Shown here: positions 7,504 through 16,441 of the stretch, piece after piece
Numbering within the stretch: position 1 is the stretch's first letter
Layout: each line of letters begins with the position of its first letter
Assembly: GCA_913055675.1 (NCBI GenBank)
Contig: CAJXKY010000009.1
Coordinates: forward strand, 1 to 64,000
Reading direction: 5' to 3'
Origin: an uncultured Halanaerobiales bacterium
Lineage (GTDB): Bacteria; Bacillota; Halanaerobiia; Halanaerobiales; M55B127
DNA length: 64,000 nt
Notes under the pieces: generated by a model
Told to the model about the DNA's origin: nothing
The model's input: only the letters and a program-made list of their open reading frames with translations
The model's database searches: none
Translations under genes and position numbers: made by a program

Positions 7504-8436
7504 TTAAAATTCTGGAAGCTCATCAATGGCTTCCTTTTTTTGTTTTTGATCAGTATGTGTATAGATTTGAGTTGTAGATATATTTTCATGACCTAATAAA
7601 TCTTGCAATACTTTAATATTTTTTGTTTTATTGTAAAGCATAGTAGCAAAGGTGTGCCTTAGTTTATGTGGTGTAACCTTACTAGCATTTTTAATACCTG
7701 CCATTTTAGCATATTTTTTCACAAATAATTGAATTGAACGCGGACTAATTCTGTTACCCCTCGTAGATAAAAACAAGGCTTTTTCTGCATCTTTATTGTT
7801 GGTCTCTATTTTGTTTCTTTCTGGTAGGTATTGTTTAATTGAATTTATTGTATCGGTATGTAATGGTACATAGCGTTCTTTATTACCTTTTCCAAAAAAT
7901 TTTATTGATTTATCTTCGTAATCTATATCTTCAAGGTCAAGCTGCACAAGTTCTGATACTCTTAAACCAGCATATAAAAATAATTTAACAATAGCTAAAT
8001 CTCTTTTCTTATTTAATAAATCTGCTTCTTTAATTATTTTAATATATTTTTTTGCTTCATCTAATTTTAGATATATAGGTTCAGCTGTAGTTCTCGTTTT
8101 TGATGATTCAATCGTCATAGCGGGATTTTTTTCTATATATTCTCTTTTTTGGAGAAATTTAAAAAATGAACGTATAGCATATAACTTCCGATTTCTAGTA
8201 ACTGCACTGTTATCATAACTTAAAACAATGTCACTTAAAAATTCGGATATTTCATATTTAGATATTTCAGATATATTAAAATCCTCATCAAAATCATGTT
8301 CGTTTTTTAAATATTTATATAATAGTTTGAGATCATGATCATATTCCTTCACAGTTAATTTTGAGTAAGCCCTGTCAACTGTTAAGTATTTTTTGAAGTT
8401 TTCTACTGCCTCTAAATAATTTAAATCTCTAGCCAT
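7504..8436 (-). CDS. Tyrosine recombinase, XerC/XerD type
   Basis: 310 residues, the normal size of Xer recombinases. It has an N-terminal SAM-like core-binding domain (about 1-105) and a C-terminal catalytic domain with Arg in GLRVSEL, Lys in GKGNKER, HKLRHTFAT, LGHENISTT and the nucleophile Tyr in IYTHT. Xer proteins resolve chromosome dimers at dif; phage-type integrases of similar size exist. An ATG also lies at 8445, but it is one base from GGAG, so the ATG at 8436 with normal spacing is preferred. The 3' end abuts tRNA-Phe, yet no mobile-element cargo is visible nearby, which favours a housekeeping role. Confidence 0.88.
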   Translation of the reverse strand: MARDLNYLEAVENFKKYLTVDRAYSKLTVKEYDHDLKLLYKYLKNEHDFDEDFNISEISKYEISEFLSDIVLSYDNSAVTRNRKLYAIRSFFKFLQKREYIEKNPAMTIESSKTRTTAEPIYLKLDEAKKYIKIIKEADLLNKKRDLAIVKLFLYAGLRVSELVQLDLEDIDYEDKSIKFFGKGNKERYVPLHTDTINSIKQYLPERNKIETNNKDAEKALFLSTRGNRISPRSIQLFVKKYAKMAGIKNASKVTPHKLRHTFATMLYNKTKNIKVLQDLLGHENISTTQIYTHTDQKQKKEAIDELPEF

Positions 8437-8525
8437 TTTAATCATACTCCTTCATTTAATTAACATATTACTATATATACATAAATTCAATAATATTATT
8501 GTTAATCCTGCTTTCAGAGTGGATA

Positions 8526-8554
8526 TTTACTTTGTTTATAATTTATTATATAAT
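8526..8554 (+). promoter_or_regulatory. Promoter of trkH
   Basis: TTTACT (8526-8531), 17-base spacer, TATAAT (8549-8554). The predicted transcript begins near 8561, just before AAGGAG and GGGAG ribosome sites, which places translation start near 8585-8591 rather than at the ATG at 8624. Confidence 0.6.
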
Positions 8555-8584
8555 TATAAAAAAGGAGAATGGGAGTGATTTAAA

Positions 8585-10069
8585 ATCATTATTCCTAGAA
8601 AAATACAAACTATTTTTTATATAATGAGTCCATTATTTATTCTACTTGGAATTGGATTACTAATTCCAATTATCTTTTGTGTTTTATATAATGAAGCACA
8701 AATATATTATCAAGCTTTTTACATACCTGCCATATTATCGTTTATTTTAGGTTTTATATTTTCATTTTTTAAAAAAGATGATATTAATTTAACATTAACG
8801 AACAGTATGCTTATTGTAGGATTATCTTGGATATTCTTTTCTTTAATAGGTGGTATTCCTTTTATAATTGGTTTAGATAAAAGCTTTGTTGATGCTTTTT
8901 TTGAAGCGGTTAGTGGTTTTACAACCACTGGTATTACTGTATTTCAAAATCTGGACTCAATGGCCCATTCTGTATTATTATGGCGGGGTTTAATTCAGTG
9001 GTTCGGTGGTTTGGGAATTTTAACTTTCTTCTTATTTATTACTTTTAGAAGTGAAAGTGAATTATGGCAGTTGTTTACAGCTGAATCACATAAGATAGAT
9101 ACTTCACGTCCCGTGCCAAATATATTTAGATCAATAAAAATATTATGGTTGATTTATATTTTGTTTACAGCTGTTGAATTTATATTACTTATTGCTTTTC
9201 AAATGTTACCTTTTGATGCTCTGATACATTCTTTAACAACTCTTTCTACAGGTGGTTTTTCAAATTATGACGCTAGTATAGGATACTATGCATTAAGTGG
9301 ACATCCTAATTATAAAGTGTTTGAATATATCTTAACATTTTTCATGCTGCTTGGAGGTATAAACTTTTTAATTCATTATAAGGTTTTAAAGGGTGAGGTT
9401 AAAGAAATATTTACTAATTTTGAAATGAAATATTTTTGGAGCATTATTGGATTGATAATGTTTTTGATTTTAAGCGGTAAAATTGTAGATCAATCTCTCA
9501 ATCTTGGAAATATAGAGGTTGTTTTTAGAAAAACAATTTTTCAAGTTGTATCTGTAATGACAACAACAGGATATGGAACAGAATCTTTAACTTCTGGATT
9601 TTTCCCTGCTTTATCAAGACAGCTCTTTTTATTTCTAATGTTGGTTGGAGGTTGTGTTGGATCAACAGCAGGGGGGATCAAAGTTGTAAGGATTGCCATT
9701 TTGAACAAATTATTTGGTAGGGAAATCAAAAAGTTTTATTTACCCAAAAGAGCTATCATGCCTTTGAAGGTTGAGAAAAAGCTAATACCAAGAGATGAGA
9801 TTTATAAAATTGCTGCACTCTTTTTCTTCTGGCTAGTCATTGTATTAGTTGGAGGTATAATTACTGCATTATTTTCAGACTTAAATGCTTTTCAATCTGT
9901 TTCTGGTATGTTTTCAGCAATGGGTAATATAGGTCCCTTTTACTTTTCAGTTGACAAGATGGCTTCTTTATCTCCCATTATTAAATTAACGTATATATTC
10001 GGAATGTTAGCCGGTAGGCTTGAAATCTTACCCGTATTTATTATCTTTACAAGAAAAGCCTGGAAATAG
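8585..10069 (+). CDS. trkH: TrkH/KtrB-family potassium uptake membrane subunit; probable ATC/ATT start
   Basis: About 494 residues with four repeated M1-P-M2 units. The four filter loops are visible: GFTTTGITVF, LSTGGFSNY, TTTGYGTE and SAMGNIGP. This is the K+-translocating subunit, acting with the TrkA-type gene 15 bases downstream. The first ATG (8624) has no ribosome site. Upstream, in frame after a TGA, codons ATC ATT ATT CCT AGA AAA follow GGGAG (8571-8575) with good spacing and restore a basic N-terminal tail before the first membrane helix. I place the start at ATC 8585 or ATT 8588; ATG 8624 is the conservative alternative. Confidence 0.9.
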   Translation: MIIPRKIQTIFYIMSPLFILLGIGLLIPIIFCVLYNEAQIYYQAFYIPAILSFILGFIFSFFKKDDINLTLTNSMLIVGLSWIFFSLIGGIPFIIGLDKSFVDAFFEAVSGFTTTGITVFQNLDSMAHSVLLWRGLIQWFGGLGILTFFLFITFRSESELWQLFTAESHKIDTSRPVPNIFRSIKILWLIYILFTAVEFILLIAFQMLPFDALIHSLTTLSTGGFSNYDASIGYYALSGHPNYKVFEYILTFFMLLGGINFLIHYKVLKGEVKEIFTNFEMKYFWSIIGLIMFLILSGKIVDQSLNLGNIEVVFRKTIFQVVSVMTTTGYGTESLTSGFFPALSRQLFLFLMLVGGCVGSTAGGIKVVRIAILNKLFGREIKKFYLPKRAIMPLKVEKKLIPRDEIYKIAALFFFWLVIVLVGGIITALFSDLNAFQSVSGMFSAMGNIGPFYFSVDKMASLSPIIKLTYIFGMLAGRLEILPVFIIFTRKAWK

Positions 10070-10083
10070 GGAGGAATAAATAA

Positions 10084-10755
10084 ATGTATATAATTGTTGC
10101 TGGTGGTGGGGTCGTTGGTAGTGAAATCACATCAAAATTAATTAGAGATCATGATGTTGTGGTAATTGATGAAAAGCAAAGTGTAGCAGAAAAGATATAT
10201 TCTAAATATGGAGCTGTTAGTGTAGTAGGTAATGCAACTAATATCGATGTTTTAAAAGACGCCGGTATTGAAAAAGCAGATGTCGCAATAGGGGTAATGG
10301 ACACTGATTCAAATAATCTAACATTTACCTTATTAGCTAAAAACTTTGGAGTAGATAAAATACTTGTTAGAATGCGTCACCCTGAATATGAGGATGCTTA
10401 TGCAATGGCCGGGGCTACCAACATAGGTGCCGTTAATGAGATGCTAGTAGATAATTTTGTAATAGATATAGAAGAACCTAATATTAGGAAAGTTGTATCT
10501 ATTGGTGAAGGTAGTGCTGAGGTTTCTATTATTACTCTTCCCGATGATTTTAATAGAAATGGTAAGACAGTTTCTGAAATTGTTAACAATGAAGGTTTCC
10601 CAAATGAATGTGTAATTGCAGGTATTTTTGACCAGGATTCTCATAAGTTAAGAATTCCAAGAGGGGATACCAAACTATATAGGAATGACCAACTCTTTTT
10701 AGTAGCTACAAACGAAAACATGGAAAAAGCAGCAGATTTTTTACTAGAGTCATAA
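10084..10755 (+). CDS. trkA: TrkA-family regulatory subunit of K+ uptake (RCK domains)
   Basis: 223 residues: an N-terminal RCK_N Rossmann fold (YIIVAGGGVVGSEIT, then VVIDEKQS) binding NAD(H) or adenine nucleotide, and a C-terminal RCK_C domain (about 140-223). It forms the cytoplasmic gating ring of the TrkH-type channel encoded immediately upstream. The glycine motif AGGGVVG is intact. The ribosome site is GGGAGGAA. A second, distinct TrkA-type gene is at 46732-47379. Confidence 0.93.
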   Translation: MYIIVAGGGVVGSEITSKLIRDHDVVVIDEKQSVAEKIYSKYGAVSVVGNATNIDVLKDAGIEKADVAIGVMDTDSNNLTFTLLAKNFGVDKILVRMRHPEYEDAYAMAGATNIGAVNEMLVDNFVIDIEEPNIRKVVSIGEGSAEVSIITLPDDFNRNGKTVSEIVNNEGFPNECVIAGIFDQDSHKLRIPRGDTKLYRNDQLFLVATNENMEKAADFLLES

Positions 10756-10783
10756 ATTATTATAATACGAGGTGGTGTTTATT

Positions 10784-11131
10784 ATGTATAAAATTAATTC
10801 TTTTACATTTGGAAAAATTGAAATAGATAATAAGACCTATCAAAATGATGTGATAATTTATCCTGACAGTTTAAATGATAATTGGTGGAGAGATGAAGGT
10901 CATAGACTTTTCAAAAAAGATATAGAGAAATTAAATGTATATGACCCGGATTTAGTTATTATTGGTACAGGTGCAAGTGGTCGAATGAAGGTAGATATTA
11001 AACTGAAGGAATATTTTGACCTAAATGGGATTGAATATTTTGTTTCTACCACAAAAGAGGCTGTAGAAAAACACAATGAGATGATTGAAGCTGGTAAAGA
11101 TGTCTTAACTGCCCTTCATTTAACTTGTTAG
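10784..11131 (+). CDS. Mth938-like domain protein
   Basis: 115 residues. The sequence INSFTFGKIEIDNKTYQNDV, the NWWRDEGHRLFKKDI segment, PDLVIIGTGASGRMKV and a C-terminal helix are typical of the Mth938/NDUFAF3-like fold, a conserved single-domain family of unknown biochemical activity. In-frame GTG codons at 10772/10775 lie within the ribosome site GAGGTGG, so the ATG at 10784 is used. It is part of the trkH-trkA-amidase-hydrolase run. Confidence 0.85.
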   Translation: MYKINSFTFGKIEIDNKTYQNDVIIYPDSLNDNWWRDEGHRLFKKDIEKLNVYDPDLVIIGTGASGRMKVDIKLKEYFDLNGIEYFVSTTKEAVEKHNEMIEAGKDVLTALHLTC

Positions 11132-11146
11132 GAGGAACATGTAAAA

Positions 11147-11947
11147 ATGAATTTTAAAGTAACCTTAATCCAGTGCAATATGAATATAGGTGAAGAAAAT
11201 TATAATTTAAGGAAAATGAAAAAATATCTTACTAAAGCTGTTGAAGCTAATACAGATCTTGTTGTATTACCTGAAACTTGGTTAACTGGTTTTGGGAAAA
11301 AGATATTTGAAAATATTAATACTTATGCTAAAAAAGAAAATAATGAGATACTTCAGTATCTTAAAGATTTTGCATTTGATAAAGACCTCCATATTGTGGG
11401 AGGAACAATCCTAGAAAAGGAAAGAGACGGTAATATATATAATAATCTATATTATATAAATCGAAATGGAATTGTTGAGGGCAAATATAGTAAAATGCAT
11501 CTATATTCTCCGGGTGGAGAGCACAAGGTAGTTACCCCTGGTCATGATATTAGTTTTGTTGAAACAGAGTTTGGAAAATTTGGTTTTATGATATGTTATG
11601 ATATTCGTTTTCCTGAATTAGCCAGGCTTTATGCCCAAAAGGAAATTGATGTGTTATATGTAGTTGCTAACTTCAATGATCCGAAAAAAGATCAGTGGTT
11701 AAACTTATTGAAAACAAGAGCTTTAGAGAACCAATTTTATGTTGTTGCTTGTAATAGAAGTGGAAAAAAATATTTTGGCAATTCTGTGATTATTAACCCA
11801 GAAGGAGATATACAACTAAATGCTGGAAGGAGAGAGGGGATATATAGTGGTTATGTTGACCTCTCCTTAATAAAAGCTATTAGAAAAGAATTTCCTTATC
11901 TTGAGGATATTAGAAATGATATATATAATTTAAAGCTAAATAAATAG
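11147..11947 (+). CDS. Carbon-nitrogen hydrolase (nitrilase superfamily amidase)
   Basis: 266 residues with the complete Glu-Lys-Cys triad: VLPETWLTG (Glu), KYSKMHLYSPGGEH (Lys) and GFMICYDIRFPELAR (Cys). The fold is the four-layer alpha-beta-beta-alpha nitrilase core. The closest style is the omega-amidase/YafV group, which hydrolyses alpha-ketoglutaramate in methionine and glutamine salvage, but the substrate is not proven. The ribosome site is TAGGAGGAA. It follows the Mth938-like gene by 15 bases. Confidence 0.9.
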   Translation: MNFKVTLIQCNMNIGEENYNLRKMKKYLTKAVEANTDLVVLPETWLTGFGKKIFENINTYAKKENNEILQYLKDFAFDKDLHIVGGTILEKERDGNIYNNLYYINRNGIVEGKYSKMHLYSPGGEHKVVTPGHDISFVETEFGKFGFMICYDIRFPELARLYAQKEIDVLYVVANFNDPKKDQWLNLLKTRALENQFYVVACNRSGKKYFGNSVIINPEGDIQLNAGRREGIYSGYVDLSLIKAIRKEFPYLEDIRNDIYNLKLNK

Positions 11948-11961
11948 AAGTGGGTGGAAAG

Positions 11962-12882
11962 ATGAAGTATGTAAGGGAAAATATAGAATTACAAAATAAA
12001 GTTTATCGTTTACACCGTTGGATGCCAGATGTTAATAATTTCAAAGGTATGATTCAAGTAATCCACGGGATGGCTGAACATGTAAATAGATATTCTGAGT
12101 TTGCAGAATATTTTACAGAACGAGGGTTTATAGTTTTTGGTATAGATCATTTAGGTCATGGAGAAACTGTAAAATTAAATAACGGTACTTTTGGATATTT
12201 TGCCAAAGAAGACGGTTGGGTTAAGGTAGTTAAAGCTAATAAATATATTTCAAAGTTAATGAGGGAAAGACATCCAGACCTTTCTCAAATCATTTATGGC
12301 CATAGCATGGGTTCAATTATAGCAAGATATTATTTAATTGGGGATAAAATTCCTGATGGTATAATACTTTCTGGAGTAATGACCGAGCGGGAAGTATTTA
12401 ATGATATTATGAAAGTAATGGCTAAATTAGAAAAAGCATTAAAAGGCGATAAGAGTGATAACGTGATAGATAATTATTTAATGAACTTAACTTTCAACTG
12501 GAAGATTGATGGAGATGATGATAATAGTTGGATTAGTAGTCTAAAAGATGAAGTTGATAAGTATAACGAGGATGAGCTTTGTAATTTTGAAGTAACTAAC
12601 CAGATGTTTATTGATATGTTTGGTGGTTTGAAAACAATAGATAAAATAGAAAAAAATAAAGAGATATCAAAAGATATCCCTTTATTTATAGTTAGTGGTA
12701 AAGATGATCCGGTAAGCCAATATGGTAAAGATGTAAAGAAATTATTTAAAAGATATAAGGCAAAAGAACTTAAGGATTTAAAATATAAGGTTTATTCTAA
12801 TATTAGACATGAAGTTTTTAGAGATAGAAGAAAAGAAGAGGTATACTCTGATTTTGAAAAATGGATTACAGAGCATATTTAA
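11962..12882 (+). CDS. Alpha/beta hydrolase, monoacylglycerol lipase-like (serine aminopeptidase S33 type)
   Basis: 306 residues. The oxyanion region is VIHGMAEHVNRY, the nucleophile motif YGHSMGS, the acid SGKDDPV and the catalytic His NIRHEVFRD. HGMAEH followed by GHSMGS is characteristic of the lysophospholipase/monoglyceride lipase group. The start ATG at 11962 follows GGGTGG; a GTG at 11950 is too far upstream. The last four bases overlap the convergent hflX stop. Confidence 0.9.
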   Translation: MKYVRENIELQNKVYRLHRWMPDVNNFKGMIQVIHGMAEHVNRYSEFAEYFTERGFIVFGIDHLGHGETVKLNNGTFGYFAKEDGWVKVVKANKYISKLMRERHPDLSQIIYGHSMGSIIARYYLIGDKIPDGIILSGVMTEREVFNDIMKVMAKLEKALKGDKSDNVIDNYLMNLTFNWKIDGDDDNSWISSLKDEVDKYNEDELCNFEVTNQMFIDMFGGLKTIDKIEKNKEISKDIPLFIVSGKDDPVSQYGKDVKKLFKRYKAKELKDLKYKVYSNIRHEVFRDRRKEEVYSDFEKWITEHI

Positions 12883-14147
12883 CTTTTGTTTTTAATAATA
12901 TATTTATCAAGTTTTTTAGATAGGTTATTAGGAATATAGGCATCCATAAATATAAATTCATTTTTATATTTTTCTTTTTCAACAATACCTCTGTTATGAA
13001 GTGTTTCTATTATATTTGCATCATTATAAGGAATTTCTAAAGTATATCTACCCATATTTTCTTCTACAAAATCACATAATTTATTACGAAGACGTTTCGT
13101 ATTCATATTTTTTTCAGCGGAGATGAAGATTGCTTCAGGATATTGGATTTCTAAATCCTTTTTAGTACTACTGTCAATAAGGTCAATTTTATTAAAGACT
13201 TTTTGAATTGGTTTATCCTGAATACCTAGTTCTATTAGCTCTTTTTCAACTACATTTATTTTTTGAATTACTTCCTCATCATTAGCGTCAATAATATGAA
13301 GTATTAAGTCTGCCTCAGTTATTTCTTCTAAAGTTGACCTAAAAGAAGCAATTAATTGGTGAGGAAGGTTTTTAATGAAACCAACAGTATCAGTTATAAT
13401 TACGTTTTTGCCATTTGGTAGTTCATAACTGCGTGCTCTGGAATCTAAGGTAGCGAAAAGTTGATCTTCTACTAAGGAATCATCACCAGTAAGTGAATTT
13501 AAAATAGTAGTTTTTCCAGCATTAGTATAACCTACTAATGATATTATAGGATCTTTTCTACTTTTTCTTTGAACTTCACGGTCTCCCTTGATGTCTTTGA
13601 GTTTTTCTTTTAATCTATGAATTTTCTTCTCGATTCTACGGCGGTCTACCTCGAGTTTAGTTTCTCCAGGTCCCCTAGTACCAATTCCACCTGCTAACCT
13701 TGATAATTCTTCACCCCGCCCTACAAGCCGGGGTAAAAGATATTCTAGTTGTGCTAATTCTACTTGAATTTTACTCTCTTTACTTCGAGCATGGAGAGCA
13801 AAAATATCCATTATTAATTGATTGCGATCTAGAATTTTAACTTGTAGTTCTTCTTCGATATTTCTTAACTGAGCAGGGGATAGTTGATTATCAAAGATAA
13901 CTAAGTTTATTCCGTAATTACTAATTATATCTTTAATTTTTTTTAAGTTACCTTTTCCAATATAATAAGCAGGGTTTATTTTTTTAAGTCGGTATGTAAA
14001 GTATTTTATAGAATGAACACCTGAGGTGTCAGCAAGTTGACCTAATTCTTTGATTGAGGTTTCATCATCACTAACTAGTAATGCATTTTCTTTTCTATTT
14101 TTAATCTTATATAAATTTTCATCATCTTTTTTAAAGTTTATAATAAT
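12879..14147 (-). CDS. hflX: GTPase HflX; N-terminal domain begins at a non-canonical ATT/ATA codon
   Basis: About 422 residues, normal HflX length. The N-terminal domain reads INPAYYIGKGNLKKIKDII, LVIFDNQLSPAQLRNIEEEL and ILDRNQLIMDIFALHA. A helical linker (RGEELSRLAGGIGTRGPGE) follows, then the G domain with G1 GYTNAGKTT, G3 DTVGF and G4 NKID. HflX splits 70S/100S ribosomes and rescues stalled ones. The first ATG in frame (13811) would delete the whole conserved N-domain. Upstream the frame is open to a TGA at 14153-14151 with no ATG, GTG or TTG. GAGGTGA (14157-14151) is followed by CTT ATT ATT ATA, so ATT 14147 or 14144 (or ATA 14141) must initiate. Confidence 0.92.
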   Translation of the reverse strand: MIINFKKDDENLYKIKNRKENALLVSDDETSIKELGQLADTSGVHSIKYFTYRLKKINPAYYIGKGNLKKIKDIISNYGINLVIFDNQLSPAQLRNIEEELQVKILDRNQLIMDIFALHARSKESKIQVELAQLEYLLPRLVGRGEELSRLAGGIGTRGPGETKLEVDRRRIEKKIHRLKEKLKDIKGDREVQRKSRKDPIISLVGYTNAGKTTILNSLTGDDSLVEDQLFATLDSRARSYELPNGKNVIITDTVGFIKNLPHQLIASFRSTLEEITEADLILHIIDANDEEVIQKINVVEKELIELGIQDKPIQKVFNKIDLIDSSTKKDLEIQYPEAIFISAEKNMNTKRLRNKLCDFVEENMGRYTLEIPYNDANIIETLHNRGIVEKEKYKNEFIFMDAYIPNNLSKKLDKYIIKNKS

Positions 14148-14174
14148 AAGTCACCTCTTTTTTAGATTGTTTTC

Positions 14175-14203
14175 ATTATATCAGATATTTTAGTTAAGAT
14201 AAA
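14175..14203 (-). promoter_or_regulatory. Promoter of hflX
   Basis: Minus strand: weak -35 TTTATC (14198-14203), 17-base spacer, -10 TATAAT (14175-14180). Transcription would begin near 14168, only about 20 bases before the ATT codons, leaving no room for a canonical start upstream. Confidence 0.5.
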
Positions 14204-14322
14204 TGGGTATTTATGAAGGAATAGCTTTGTGATATATTGAATTATGGTTATAAGAGTATGTTTATTGCTTATTATTTTTTTAGAATATAATTAAATCAAA
14301 AAATTAATTAGGAAGTGGAAAC

Positions 14323-15549
14323 ATGAAGTATGGATTAGTTTTAGAAGGTGGAGGAGCCAAGGGCTCTTATCAAATTGGAGCAGTTCAAGCTCTTTATGAA
14401 ATGAATATTGAGATTGATGGTGTTGCTGGAACATCTATAGGAGCTTTAAATGGGGCATTAATAGTTCAAGGTGATTTAGATAAGGCTTACAACCTTTGGT
14501 ATGATATTAGTCCTGAAAAGGTGTTTAATATAAAGCAGGACGCCTTAGATAAGATAAAAAATTTAAATTTTGATAAAAAAGATTTAAGTTATCTCTGGAC
14601 TCAGATAAAAAATATTGTTGATAATAAGGGATTAGATGTTTCTTTAATAGAAAATATAATGAAAGAAAATATTGATGAAAAAAAAGTTCGGGCTTCTGAT
14701 AAGGATTTTGGAATGGTTACAGTTTCTTTATCAGATATGGAACCTGTAAAAATTTATCTTGATGAGATACCGGAAGGAAGATTAATAGATTATCTTTTAG
14801 CTAGTTCTAATTTGCCTACATTCAGGCAAGAAAAAAGAAACGGAAAATATTTTTTAGATGGTGGTTTTTATGACAATCTTCCGGTTGATATGCTTATAGA
14901 TAAAGGGTATGAAAATATTATTGCGATTAGAACTCATGGTTTAGGTATAGTACATGATATAGAAAATGAAGAAGAATTAAATATAATATATATTGAGCCC
15001 GAAGTCGATTTAGGTAATACATTAAACTTTGAAACAGAATTGGCAAGAAAAAATTTGAAATTAGGTTATCTAGATGCCAAAAAAATATTTAATGAAAATA
15101 TTAAAGGATTTAATTATTATATTCATATAGATAAGAGCCCGAAATATTTTTTACAACTACTTATGAATATACCTGAAGATAGTATTCAAAGGATTTCTAA
15201 TTATTTAGGTTTTGAGGAGATGAATCCTAGAAGAGCTCTTTTTGAGTTAATACTACCTCGATTAGCAGATTTTTTAGATTTAGAGAAGAGTCATAGTTAT
15301 TTAGATATCATGATAGCAATATTGGAAGTAATTGCAGATGATATCGGGATAGAAAAGTTAAAATTATATGAATTTGATAAATTTGTTAAAGAAATTTCCC
15401 AGAAATATGAACCGCAAGAGTTTAACGGTTTTAATGTCCCTAAATTTGTTAAAAAGAGTGAAATTCTTTCTAAAGCAATTAAGGATAGAATTATTGATCT
15501 AGTTATTGCGGAGTTAATTGATAATATCATAAATCAAAAAGGAGAGTAA
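14323..15549 (+). CDS. Patatin-like phospholipase
   Basis: 408 residues. The patatin domain occupies the first 200 or so: oxyanion loop LEGGGAKGSYQIGA, nucleophile elbow GTSIGALNG and the dyad Asp in FLDGGFYDNLP, so Ser-Asp lipid acyl hydrolase activity is expected. The C-terminal half is helical, lacks a recognised domain and may define substrate or membrane contact. It resembles the bacterial RssA/YlbK group but is longer. The ribosome site is AGGAAGTGG. It is followed five bases later by hslO. Confidence 0.9.
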   Translation: MKYGLVLEGGGAKGSYQIGAVQALYEMNIEIDGVAGTSIGALNGALIVQGDLDKAYNLWYDISPEKVFNIKQDALDKIKNLNFDKKDLSYLWTQIKNIVDNKGLDVSLIENIMKENIDEKKVRASDKDFGMVTVSLSDMEPVKIYLDEIPEGRLIDYLLASSNLPTFRQEKRNGKYFLDGGFYDNLPVDMLIDKGYENIIAIRTHGLGIVHDIENEEELNIIYIEPEVDLGNTLNFETELARKNLKLGYLDAKKIFNENIKGFNYYIHIDKSPKYFLQLLMNIPEDSIQRISNYLGFEEMNPRRALFELILPRLADFLDLEKSHSYLDIMIAILEVIADDIGIEKLKLYEFDKFVKEISQKYEPQEFNGFNVPKFVKKSEILSKAIKDRIIDLVIAELIDNIINQKGE

Positions 15550-15554
15550 TAAAG

Positions 15555-16439
15555 ATGGAAGATTATATGATTAGAGTTTTAACAGAAAACAAACAGATTA
15601 GAGCACTAGCAGTTAGATCAACTAATCTAGTTGAAAAGGCCCATCAGACACATAAAACTACACCTGTAGCAACCGCTGCACTAGGTAGAGCATTATCAGC
15701 AGTATCTATGATGATTGCCCTTGAAAAGTCAGGGGAAAAGATAGGATTAAGAATAATTGGGGATGGCCCTATCGATCGGATTATTGCAGAAGCAAATATG
15801 GACGGCGAAGTAAAAGGTTTTGTAGGCAAACCACAAATAGATCTTATGCTTAATGAAAATAATAATAAGAAAAAGTTAGATGTAAAAAAAGCTATAGGTA
15901 ACGGTGAATTATATGTTAGAAAAATGATGGGCTTAAAAGAACCCTATGAAAGTAAAATAAGGTTAATAAGTGGTGAAATAGGAGAAGATTTAACTTACTA
16001 TTATACAAAATCTGAACAGGTGCCTTCATCTGTAGGCTTAGGAGTACTAGTGGATAAGGATTCTTATGTTAAAGCAGCAGGTGGGTTTATTATTCAGTTA
16101 TTACCGGAAACTCCGGAAGAAACAATATCAAAGCTAGAAAGTAATTTAAATTCCTTGGGATCTGTTAGTCGTCTAATAGAAGCAGGTAAAACTCCGGAAG
16201 AATTGCTAGAGATAGTTTTAAAAGGATTTTCTTATGATATCACTCAAGTTAATGAGGTAGAATATAAATGTAACTGTAGTAGAGAAAGGACTCTTGAAAT
16301 TGTGAATACTTTAAATGCAGATGAAATTAAACAATCACTTGAAGAAGATGGGTATGTAGAAGTTACCTGTCATTACTGTAATGAGAGTTACCGTTATAAC
16401 GAGGAGTATTTAAAGGAGCATCTTGAAAGGGAGTGGTAG
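15555..16439 (+). CDS. hslO: Redox-regulated chaperone Hsp33
   Basis: 294 residues, typical Hsp33. The N-terminal substrate-binding domain begins MIRVLTENKQIRALAVRST and includes the RIIGDGPIDRI region. The C-terminal zinc redox switch has the four cysteines YKCNCSRE and VTCHYCNESY (CXC and CXXC). On oxidation it loses Zn2+ and unfolds into an active holdase. The start ATG follows GGAGAG. It sits between the patatin and PerM-type genes in the same orientation. Confidence 0.96.
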   Translation: MEDYMIRVLTENKQIRALAVRSTNLVEKAHQTHKTTPVATAALGRALSAVSMMIALEKSGEKIGLRIIGDGPIDRIIAEANMDGEVKGFVGKPQIDLMLNENNNKKKLDVKKAIGNGELYVRKMMGLKEPYESKIRLISGEIGEDLTYYYTKSEQVPSSVGLGVLVDKDSYVKAAGGFIIQLLPETPEETISKLESNLNSLGSVSRLIEAGKTPEELLEIVLKGFSYDITQVNEVEYKCNCSRERTLEIVNTLNADEIKQSLEEDGYVEVTCHYCNESYRYNEEYLKEHLEREW

Positions 16440-16441
16440 CA

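Noticed and set aside
7219-7589. Open frames running through the tRNA-Val-Asp-Phe cluster.
   Set aside because: They read structural RNA genes; no ribosome site and no protein-like sequence.
8569-8580. Four-codon ATG reading frame (ATG GGA GTG ATT TAA) before trkH as a leader peptide.
   Set aside because: The ATG is one base from GGAG, too close for normal initiation.
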